From: Solirubrobacterales bacterium
GTDB taxonomy: Bacteria; Actinomycetota; Thermoleophilia; Solirubrobacterales; Solirubrobacteraceae
Length of the DNA: 7,831 nt
NCBI GenBank assembly: GCA_017354065.1
Contig: JAFMRN010000105.1
Coordinates: 1 to 7,831, forward strand
Direction of reading: 5' to 3'
In this document: one piece after another, positions 1-5,762 of the stretch
Position numbering within the stretch: position 1 is the first letter of the stretch
How the letters are laid out: each line of letters starts with the position of its first letter
Translations under genes and position numbers: made by a program
Notes under the pieces: generated by a model
What the model was told of the DNA's origin: nothing
Seen by the model: only the letters and a program-made list of their open reading frames with translations
Database searches by the model: none

Positions 1-1
1 G

Positions 2-409
2 ATGCGCGTACGGCCGGTGATCTCGCTTGTGGTTCGCCGCGCGGAGCGGCCATGGCGTTTCGGTCAGTACGTGGTTGGGACGGGAACCCCCGTGGTGCTC
101 AGCATCATCGGCGTCCACCACCGCCACGACGTCTACGCCGACCCGTACCGCTTCAACCCCGACCGCTTCCTGGACGCGGACGGTACGTTCACCAAGCCGG
201 GCACCTACACCTGGATCCCGTTCGGCGGCGGCGTCCGTCGCTGCCTCGGCGCGACGCTGGCGATGGCCGAGCAGCGGGTCGCGCTGAGACAGATCGCCAG
301 ACGCGTTGATTTCAAGCTGACCGACGCCCGGGGAGAGCTCGCGCGCCAGCGCAACGTAACCTCAATCCCCTCCCATGGCGGAAGGGTCACCATCCTCAAC
401 CGAAGCTGA
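2..409 (+). CDS. Cytochrome P450, C-terminal part (5' end outside the window)
   Basis: This is a haem-thiolate monooxygenase fragment of 135 residues whose reading frame is open at the left edge. Seen in sequence: residues 1-8 (MRVRPVIS) look like the segment just after the K-helix ExxR motif, so the motif's Glu would lie a few bases outside the window. DPYRFNPDRF at about 47-56 is the PERF-type motif. FGGGVRRCLGA at 74-84 is the haem-binding loop, with Cys81 as the axial iron ligand. The L-helix AMAEQRVALRQIARR follows and the protein ends in a normal beta-rich tail. Known of the family: P450s insert one oxygen atom from O2 into a substrate using electrons from ferredoxin or a reductase; bacterial forms are soluble. 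The substrate cannot be told from this fragment, and no redox partner is visible. The 3' end overlaps the TetR gene by 35 bases, which suggests co-transcription. The family call is secure; the subfamily is unknown. Confidence 0.95.
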   Translation: MRVRPVISLVVRRAERPWRFGQYVVGTGTPVVLSIIGVHHRHDVYADPYRFNPDRFLDADGTFTKPGTYTWIPFGGGVRRCLGATLAMAEQRVALRQIARRVDFKLTDARGELARQRNVTSIPSHGGRVTILNRS

Positions 410-980
410 AACGCCGCGCGGGCGCCTGATCGGCGCCATGGCGGAGTCGATCGCCGAGAAGGGCTACCGCGAGACGACCGTCGCTGACATCGTCGCGCAC
501 GCTCGCACGAGCCGGCGGACCTTCTACGAGCACTTCAACGATCGTGCCGACTGTTTCCTGGCGCTGTTCGAGCAGAAGACCCAGACGCGGATGGCTGAGA
601 TCGCCGCCGCGGTGGACCCGGAGGTTGACCTGGTCGACCAGATCGACAGGGCGATCGACGTGTTCCTGGAGGGTGAGTCGATGGAGCCCGAGCTGCAGCG
701 CAGCTTCGTGCGTGAGCTGCCCGGTCTGCCGGAGGCGACCGAGGTGGTCCATGAGTCGCTCGAGCGCTACGCATCGATGCTGGTGGCGATGACCGAGGCG
801 GCGCGTGAACGCCACCCCGAGATCAAGCGTCCGCTGTCACGCGACATCGCGGTGATCCTCGTCGGCGGCCTACGCGAACTGCTGGTGATCTCGATTCAGG
901 ACGGCCGCGACCTGCACGAGTTGAAAGAGGCGGCGGTCACGGTGACGCGGGCGATCCTGAACGCCGTCAAAGACGCCTAG
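375..980 (+). CDS. TetR/AcrR-family transcriptional regulator
   Basis: A 201-residue one-component repressor of usual TetR length. The N-terminal DNA-binding domain spans about residues 14-60: helix 1 (RGRLIGAMAESIAEKG), then the helix-turn-helix TTVADIVAHARTSRRTFYEHF at 34-54, with the typical recognition helix ending in TFYEHF. Residues 70-201 form the helical ligand-binding and dimer domain, which is not conserved enough to name a ligand. The ATG at 375 is chosen because the next ATG (438) would remove helix 1. No clear Shine-Dalgarno precedes it, and the start lies inside the P450 gene, so translation is probably coupled to the P450. Inference: it controls the P450 transcript, with the operator upstream of that gene and outside the window. 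The 3' end converges on the helicase gene and overlaps it by 14 bases. Confidence 0.93.
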   Translation: MAEGSPSSTEAETPRGRLIGAMAESIAEKGYRETTVADIVAHARTSRRTFYEHFNDRADCFLALFEQKTQTRMAEIAAAVDPEVDLVDQIDRAIDVFLEGESMEPELQRSFVRELPGLPEATEVVHESLERYASMLVAMTEAARERHPEIKRPLSRDIAVILVGGLRELLVISIQDGRDLHELKEAAVTVTRAILNAVKDA

Positions 981-991
981 CGGCGGCGTTC
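959..991. terminator. Candidate bidirectional hairpin over two convergent stop codons
   Basis: GAACGCCG at 959-966 and CGGCGTTC at 984-991 form a perfect 8-bp inverted repeat. On the plus-strand RNA it extends by one wobble pair and one C-G pair. The loop holds the helicase stop (967-969, minus strand) and the TetR stop (978-980, plus strand). There is no U-tract, and both arms lie in coding sequence, so this may be chance in GC-rich DNA. Because the two genes overlap tail to tail, any terminator must lie within coding sequence, which makes this a reasonable candidate. Confidence 0.35.
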
Positions 992-3204
992 GCGTCCCCG
1001 GCCAGCTTCGCGTCGACACCGCTGTCGCCGGCCACCGCGCGCAGGTGACGGAAGGGCTGTCCCTCACGCAGCTCCCGGATCACGCCTTCGACCAGGCCGC
1101 CGTCCGGCAGCTCATGCCCGTCGGTGACGGCGTCGACGATCTCACGCTTGCGCTTGATCAGCCGCGCCATGGTCTCATCGATCGTGTCCGCGGCCAGCAG
1201 ATACCAGGCTGAGACCGCGTCCCGCTGGCCGATCCGGTGGCAGCGGTCCTCGGCCTGATCATGGATCGCCGGGGTCCACTCCAGCTCCAGGAAGCAGACG
1301 TTGGAGGCCCGTGTCAGCGTGATCCCCTGGGCGGCCGCGCGGGTCGCGCCGACTATCAGCTGGGGCCCGTCCGGGTCCTGGAAGGCTCGCACCGCGCGGT
1401 CCCGCGTCGCGGCGGAATCCTCGCCGAGGATGTGCACGGCGTCCGGGAAGCGCTCCAGTACCGCCCGCTGGATCTCGCGGTGGCGCGCGAACAGCACCAG
1501 CGGCTCCCCGGAGGCGAGGAAGTCGTGGATCCAGCTCAGCGCCGCGGCCAGCTTCCCGCGTGCGGCCAGGCGTTGCAGCGCCGTCAGCTGAGCCAGTCGC
1601 TCGGCCCGGAGCGTTGCCGCGATCTTCGCGTCCAGCTGCTCCAGCTCCAGCGGCTGGGTCTTCAGCCACTCAATCACGTCGTCCTCGGCCAGGCGGTACT
1701 CGGCCTCGTTGTTCAATGACACCGGCACCACGATCTGGCGCTTGGCGGGCAGCTGGGGGAGGACCTCTGACTTCAGGCGCCGGACGAAGCAGTGGCGGCG
1801 CAGGTGCCAGTGCAGGCGCTCCTCAGAGAACTCACCCTCGAACTGGCGGCTGAACGACGCGCCGGAGCCGAACTCCTTGAGCCGGCCGATCACCCGCAGC
1901 TGCGCGATCAGCTCGTCCGCGTGGTTCAGCACCGGGGTACCGGTCAGCGCCAGGCGCAGGCCATCATCGGCGACTGACTCGGCCAGGCGCCTGACTGCGC
2001 GGGTGCGCTTGGCCTGAGGGTTCTTGCAGTAGTGGGACTCATCCGCGACCAGCGCCTTCAGGCCGCGCTTTTGCAGCGTTTCGCGGTGGGCTTCAACTAC
2101 TTCGTAGTTGAGGATCGTGATGTCCGCGCGCGGCAGTGATCCGCTGCGGCCCTGGATCACCGCGACGTCGCGATGCCCTAGCCAGTGTGTTGCCTCGCGC
2201 GCCCAGGTCAGCTTCATGCTCGCCGGGCAGATCACCACCGCGGGGAACGCGTCCGCGGCTTCAAGCGTCGCGAGCGCCTCCACGGTCTTGCCGAGTCCCT
2301 GCTCATCGGCCAGGAACGTCTGGCGATGCTCCAGCGCGTAGCGGACGGCCGCCCACTGGAACGGCTGGAGCTCGCCGCCGAGGTTCAGCTCCAGCGGCTC
2401 GGCCTTGGTCGCGCGTGACTCGGACACCGCCTTGTGAGCCGCGCGGTTCTGAGTTGCCAGGTCGGCCAGCATCTCGGCCGCGGCGGGGGACAGGGCTATC
2501 TGGTGTAGAGCCACGAACTCGTCGAGCTGATCGGCGATCCACGGATCGAGCTTCAGCTCACCGGCGCGGGCGCCGGGCAGTTGCTCAAAGCCCGCCGCGA
2601 TGTCCGGGTCCCAGTAGGTCTCCAGCGCGAAGCGTTCACCCGCGACGCTGCGGGTCAGGATCAGGCGCGCGGGCGGCGGATCCTCATCACCGGCCTCGAT
2701 CGCGTCAAGGCAGCGCGCGGCACCGATGCTGAAGCGCGGTTCTCTAAGCTCGCGCAGCGCCGTGGCCGCCTGGCTGGTCATTGGGACCAGCCAGCGGGCG
2801 GAGCCGTCCTCAGCTGCGGTTGCAAGTTTCTGTAGTCCCGGCGGTAAGCGGCCCGCGAGCGTGTCAAGCGCCCAATGACCCGTGCCGTTGTAGCGCGCGG
2901 TGCGCACGTGGCCGACCCAGCGGCGCTCGGCTTGGGCGAACCAGGCATCGAACTCCGCCGAGCGCGTCAGCTCCGGGTAGCTGTTGAGGATCTCACCGAG
3001 CCGCGCCGCACACCAGTCCGTGGCCGGCGCGGTCCACTCGCGCAGGTCCCAGTCGAAGCGGCGGTCCGGCAGCGTCCGCACGGCGGCCACGATGTGGCCG
3101 TTGTAGGGGAATGACAGGACCACCTCATGCTCGCCCGTCGGGGTTTCGCGCAGCTGCACGTTCGGCTCGTCGGGGACGGCGTGCAATCGCTGCTGGGTGG
3201 CCAC
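967..3204 (-). CDS. SNF2-family DEAD/DEAH-type helicase, SMARCAL1/HARP-like
   Basis: A complete 745-residue SF2 (SNF2) ATPase. Core motifs: Q motif near LQPFQW (279-284), Walker A DEQGLGKT (300-307), DESH as motif II (388-391), LTGTP as motif III (420-424), GATRAAAQGITLT as motif V (619-631) and QAEDRCHRIGQ as motif VI (650-660). DESH instead of DEAH is also found in SMARCAL1-type annealing helicases. The N-terminal region (about 28-70), with VRTLPDRRFDWDLREW, resembles the HARP-type module of that group; residues 70-270 are otherwise unassigned. Known of the group: ATP-driven DNA annealing and fork remodelling on branched DNA, acting in the cytoplasm in bacteria. No nuclease domain or defence-system partner is adjacent. 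The start is a GTG at 3204: an in-frame stop lies only nine codons upstream (3229-3231), so little alternative exists. There is no Shine-Dalgarno, which suggests a leaderless message. Confidence 0.93.
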   Translation of the reverse strand: MATQQRLHAVPDEPNVQLRETPTGEHEVVLSFPYNGHIVAAVRTLPDRRFDWDLREWTAPATDWCAARLGEILNSYPELTRSAEFDAWFAQAERRWVGHVRTARYNGTGHWALDTLAGRLPPGLQKLATAAEDGSARWLVPMTSQAATALRELREPRFSIGAARCLDAIEAGDEDPPPARLILTRSVAGERFALETYWDPDIAAGFEQLPGARAGELKLDPWIADQLDEFVALHQIALSPAAAEMLADLATQNRAAHKAVSESRATKAEPLELNLGGELQPFQWAAVRYALEHRQTFLADEQGLGKTVEALATLEAADAFPAVVICPASMKLTWAREATHWLGHRDVAVIQGRSGSLPRADITILNYEVVEAHRETLQKRGLKALVADESHYCKNPQAKRTRAVRRLAESVADDGLRLALTGTPVLNHADELIAQLRVIGRLKEFGSGASFSRQFEGEFSEERLHWHLRRHCFVRRLKSEVLPQLPAKRQIVVPVSLNNEAEYRLAEDDVIEWLKTQPLELEQLDAKIAATLRAERLAQLTALQRLAARGKLAAALSWIHDFLASGEPLVLFARHREIQRAVLERFPDAVHILGEDSAATRDRAVRAFQDPDGPQLIVGATRAAAQGITLTRASNVCFLELEWTPAIHDQAEDRCHRIGQRDAVSAWYLLAADTIDETMARLIKRKREIVDAVTDGHELPDGGLVEGVIRELREGQPFRHLRAVAGDSGVDAKLAGDANAAARRL

Positions 3205-3211
3205 GACGCTG

Positions 3212-3217
3212 ACGGTA
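3212..3217 (-). promoter_or_regulatory. Possible -10 box for a leaderless helicase transcript
   Basis: On the minus strand TACCGT fits the actinobacterial TANNNT pattern. It ends seven bases before the GTG start at 3204, so a transcript would begin at or next to the start codon. This matches the absence of a Shine-Dalgarno. The -35 region is poor, so the call is tentative. Confidence 0.3.
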
Positions 3218-3312
3218 GCTGTTGACGCTTAAGAAACAGAGTTGTGGGAGGATCAAGGGGAACGGGAGCGGGGGTAGCTTGAGCTTGCCACGGGGGGCCG
3301 CTCTGGAAACCT

Positions 3313-3320
3313 AGGAAAGG
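3313..3320 (+). promoter_or_regulatory. Ribosome binding site of the S53 peptidase gene
   Basis: AGGAAAGG lies six bases before the ATG at 3327. It is a good Shine-Dalgarno match at normal spacing and fixes the start of the peptidase, whose N-terminus is then a typical signal peptide. Confidence 0.75.
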
Positions 3321-3326
3321 TGTGGA

Positions 3327-5369
3327 ATGTCCAGAGTTGGACGTCAGCTCCGACGCGTCGCGTTGCCAGCTATCGGTGGCGCCGCGATCTCGCTGCTTGC
3401 GGTGGATCCCGCGGTGGCAGCGTCGGGTCGGCACGGTATTCCCGATACTCACCCCGACTGGGCGAAGGCCCAGAATGCGCCCGCGCAGAACGCGCCGGTA
3501 ACCGGGGGGCAGGCGAACCTGCGGGTGTACCTTGCCAGTCGGGATCCGAGCGGGCTGAGCTCGTTTGTGCAGGCGGTCTCAGATCCGCATTCCTCTCAAT
3601 ACGGCAAGTATTTGAGCCCGGCGCAGGTCGCCTCGCGCTTCGGGCCCAGCGCCGCGGAGGCATCCGCGGTGTCGTCGTACCTGTCGAGCAACGGGTTGAA
3701 AGTGACCGGCTCCAAGTCGGGGATCGGTGGCTATGTGACCGCGACCGGGTCGGTCGCCGATGCCGGTAAGGCCTTCGGGGTCAGCTTCGGCCAGTACAAG
3801 GACCCGACGGGCCAGACGGTGCGCGCGCCGAACTCGGAGGCCAGCGTTCCGGACTCGGTCGGTTCCGATGTCGCGTCGGTGTCGGGGTTGGACACAGCTA
3901 CGCACTTTGTAACCCACAACGACACGCTGCCGCCGCCGGCGTCCAACTACTGGATCGCCGGGCCCTCCAGCCTGTTCTGGGGTGAGAAGCTGGCCGCCAC
4001 CGAGCCGCCGGTGAACGGCGGCCAGTCGGCGCCGTGGGTGATCGGCGGTTACACCGCCAAGCAGTACCGCGGGGCTTACGGCGTGACTGCCTCCGGCGAG
4101 ACCGGCAAGGGGTCGACGGTCGCGATCATCGACGCCTACGCCAGTCCGACGATGCAAAAGGACGCCAATCAATTCGCCAAGTACGAGGGCGACCAGCCCT
4201 TTGCTAAGGGCCAGTACCACCAGTATTTGGCCGGCAACTGGGACTACACCGGTCCCGCACCATCCGGCTGCGGCGCCTCCGGCTGGTACGGCGAGGAGTC
4301 GCTTGACGTCGAGAGCGTCCACGGAACGGCACCTGATGCCGACGTCAACTACGTCGGCGCTCAGGACTGCACGGACAACGGGTTGCTGGCGGCCAACAGT
4401 GAGGTCGTGCAGAAGCACCTGGGTGACATCGTGTCCGAGTCCTGGGGCGAGGTCTCTGACGGCTCGACCGCCCAGAACGAGTACGACCAGATCTTCATGG
4501 AGGGCGCGGCTGAGGGCATCGGCTTCAACTTCTCCACCGGTGACAAGGGCTATGAGGATCCGGTGGCTGAGGACAAGGGCGGCTCGGATCAGATCCAAGC
4601 CGACTATCCCGACTCCAGCCCGTACGTGACCGCCGTCGGCGGCACCAGCCTGGCCGTGGGCCAGAACGACAACTACGAGTGGGAGCTGCCGTGGGGGACG
4701 ATCAACGACCCGCTGTCCGCGGACGGTAAGTCCTGGACCTTCCAGCCGCCAGCCAACCAGGCCGACTACGCGGCCCATTACGACGGATCCGGCGGCGGTG
4801 GTGTGAGCACCATGTACGCGCAGCCCTCCTACCAGCAGGGCGTGGTTCCGAACAAGTTGGCGACGGCCGTGCCGGAGGGGAGCACCAAATCACCTATGCG
4901 GGTGGTCCCCGACGTGTCGGCTGACGCCGATCCGGGCACCGGCACGCTGATAGGTCAGACGACGCTGAACCCGGATGGGAAGACCTACTCATTCAACCTC
5001 AGCCGCGAGGGCGGCACCAGCCTCGCCACCCCGCTGTTCGCGGGGATCGAGGCGGATGCTGAGCAGGCCGCCGGGCATCCGCTCGGTTTCGCGAACCCCG
5101 CGATCTACCAGCGCGCGGGCACGGACGCGTTCAACGACGTGACTGAGCAGACGCCAGACGGTCCGGCGACCAAGACGTTCGAGGCGCGTAACGACTACAC
5201 GGACACGGACACCGGAACGGGTCCGCTGATCACGAACCTGCGCCTGATGGGCGTGAACGGCTTGGGAGCCTCCGCTCTGCGCGGGACCCCGGGCTACGAC
5301 GACGCCACCGGCGTCGGCTCACCCGCACAGGGCTTCATCAAGTCCTTCAGCGGCGGGTCCGGATCCTGA
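3327..5369 (+). CDS. Secreted S53 (sedolisin/kumamolisin-type) serine-carboxyl peptidase preproenzyme
   Basis: A complete 680-residue secreted endopeptidase. Residues 1-32 form an export signal (Arg-rich start, hydrophobic core, likely cut after AVA or AVAA). About 62-190 is the pro-kumamolisin activation domain, normally removed autocatalytically at acid pH. A linker of some 50 residues, rich in Pro, Gly and Trp, leads to the catalytic domain (about 240-675). Catalytic residues by motif: Glu323 and Asp327 in GEESLD, oxyanion Asp406 in STGDKG (family form GDSG), and nucleophile Ser565 in GGTSLATP. The calcium site is intact: Asp604 in FNDVT and Asp658 in TPGYDDATG. The only two cysteines, Cys315 and Cys348, flank the Glu/Asp helix. 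There is no C-terminal anchor, so release into the medium is likely. Known of the family: acid proteolysis of proteins; a nutritional role here is inference. It is monocistronic, with its own Shine-Dalgarno and terminator. Confidence 0.96.
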   Translation: MSRVGRQLRRVALPAIGGAAISLLAVDPAVAASGRHGIPDTHPDWAKAQNAPAQNAPVTGGQANLRVYLASRDPSGLSSFVQAVSDPHSSQYGKYLSPAQVASRFGPSAAEASAVSSYLSSNGLKVTGSKSGIGGYVTATGSVADAGKAFGVSFGQYKDPTGQTVRAPNSEASVPDSVGSDVASVSGLDTATHFVTHNDTLPPPASNYWIAGPSSLFWGEKLAATEPPVNGGQSAPWVIGGYTAKQYRGAYGVTASGETGKGSTVAIIDAYASPTMQKDANQFAKYEGDQPFAKGQYHQYLAGNWDYTGPAPSGCGASGWYGEESLDVESVHGTAPDADVNYVGAQDCTDNGLLAANSEVVQKHLGDIVSESWGEVSDGSTAQNEYDQIFMEGAAEGIGFNFSTGDKGYEDPVAEDKGGSDQIQADYPDSSPYVTAVGGTSLAVGQNDNYEWELPWGTINDPLSADGKSWTFQPPANQADYAAHYDGSGGGGVSTMYAQPSYQQGVVPNKLATAVPEGSTKSPMRVVPDVSADADPGTGTLIGQTTLNPDGKTYSFNLSREGGTSLATPLFAGIEADAEQAAGHPLGFANPAIYQRAGTDAFNDVTEQTPDGPATKTFEARNDYTDTDTGTGPLITNLRLMGVNGLGASALRGTPGYDDATGVGSPAQGFIKSFSGGSGS

Positions 5370-5377
5370 TCCACTGA

Positions 5378-5421
5378 CGCTGAGGAGGGGACGGCCCGCG
5401 GCTGGGCCGTCCCCTTCAGCG
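5378..5421 (+). terminator. Strong hairpin terminator after the S53 peptidase gene
   Basis: Starting nine bases after the peptidase stop, AGGGGACGGCCC (5386-5397) pairs perfectly with GGGCCGTCCCCT (5404-5415) around a six-base loop. Below a two-base bulge (5384-5385), CGCTGA (5378-5383) pairs with TCAGCG (5416-5421), giving 18 pairs in total. No U-tract follows; such hairpins are common terminators in high-GC actinobacteria. It could also act on minus-strand transcripts arriving from the esterase operon. Confidence 0.85.
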
Positions 5422-5439
5422 CGTGCCTGCGCGGCACGC
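5421..5439. terminator. Second short hairpin directly after the terminator
   Basis: GCGTGCC (5421-5427) and GGCACGC (5433-5439) form a perfect 7-bp stem with a five-base loop, abutting the main terminator. It may be a back-up terminator or RNA-stabilising structure; function is not shown by the sequence. Confidence 0.45.
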
Positions 5440-5762
5440 CGCGCGTCGGCACAGATTGCTTCAGCTACCCCGCGCGAGGTGTAACGAATGAGCACCATCG
5501 TGACCTGGGAGTCACACCGCGTAACTGCTCGGCTACGAACTTGAGCATGTGCCCAGCCGGTCACAAAGTTGATCGGACTGTGCTCATTTGTCACACCTGT
5601 CCAGGCAGGTCCGGGATAGAAACCCGACGTGTAAGTGCGACGGCGTCTCTGATCTGTGGCCGGTTGTCGCGGTCGCAGCGCTCGATCTCCAGCTTCCGGC
5701 ACCGCGTGCGGCAGCACCTGTGGGCGGCCAACGGCTCATCCCGTTCCCAAGCCCGGCCTACT
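5440..5762. other. Non-coding stretch between peptidase and esterase genes
   Basis: I see no convincing gene here. The open frames across it have unlikely composition, no ribosome binding site and run into flanking genes in the wrong frame. It contains a diverged inverted repeat (arms 5477-5495 and 5580-5598) and a perfect ACCTG-N6-CAGGT hairpin at 5595-5610. Bases 5620-5762 are as GC-rich as coding DNA. Read on the minus strand, one frame gives a short protein-like tail that stops within the inverted-repeat arm. No tRNA or riboswitch was recognised. No clear terminator was found for the esterase operon, except the distant shared hairpin at 5378-5421. Confidence 0.5.
5477..5598. repeat. Diverged inverted repeat, possible mobile-element ends
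   Basis: AGGTGTAACGAATGAGCAC at 5477-5495 matches the reverse complement of 5580-5598 (AGGTGTGACAAATGAGCAC) at 17 of 19 positions. Similarity goes on inward in both arms with different spacing: each next shows GTGACC, then TGGG, then a CACA element. The span is 122 bases and is AT-richer than its surroundings. Length and form fit a small non-autonomous element (MITE-like) or remnants of insertion-sequence ends. No transposase and no target-site duplication could be identified. A regulatory dyad is the other reading. Confidence 0.6.

Larger units (their letters stand above)
3205..3326. promoter_or_regulatory. Divergent promoter region between helicase and S53 peptidase genes
   Basis: These 122 bases separate two divergently read genes and must hold both promoters unless a promoter lies within a gene. 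On the plus strand there is a TTGACG hexamer (3222-3227) but no good partner -10 at 16-18 bases. A TANNNT-like TAGCTT lies at 3275-3280 without a good -35. I see no convincing operator palindrome. Exact promoter positions for the peptidase are therefore not assigned. Confidence 0.5.

Noticed and set aside
1237..1719. A 160-residue plus-strand open frame inside the helicase
   Set aside because: It lies opposite conserved helicase motifs V and VI, has no ribosome binding site and no recognisable domain.
2136..2732. A 198-residue plus-strand open frame inside the helicase
   Set aside because: Extreme Arg/Pro/Ser composition and no domain; it is a shadow of the minus-strand helicase.
967..3204. 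SNF2 helicase as part of a DISARM-like or other defence system
   Set aside because: No methylase, DUF1998 protein, phospholipase D-type protein or nuclease is adjacent; neighbours are a TetR regulator and a secreted peptidase.
3579..4778. A 399-residue minus-strand open frame antisense to the S53 peptidase
   Set aside because: Its Val/Leu/Arg/Gly-rich text is the usual shadow of a GC-rich gene, and the plus strand encodes an intact peptidase with all catalytic motifs.
5499..5516. CRP-like palindrome GTGAC-N6-GTCAC
   Set aside because: The spacing differs from the TGTGA-N6-TCACA consensus, and it lies downstream of both flanking genes, so a CRP role is unlikely. It is treated as part of the repeat.
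5319..5717. A 132-residue minus-strand open frame across the intergenic region
   Set aside because: It runs through the terminator hairpin and into the peptidase gene, with unlikely composition and no ribosome binding site.
5730..5745. AACGG-N6-CCGTT stem as terminator of the esterase operon
   Set aside because: A 5-bp stem with mismatched flanks is expected by chance in DNA of this composition.
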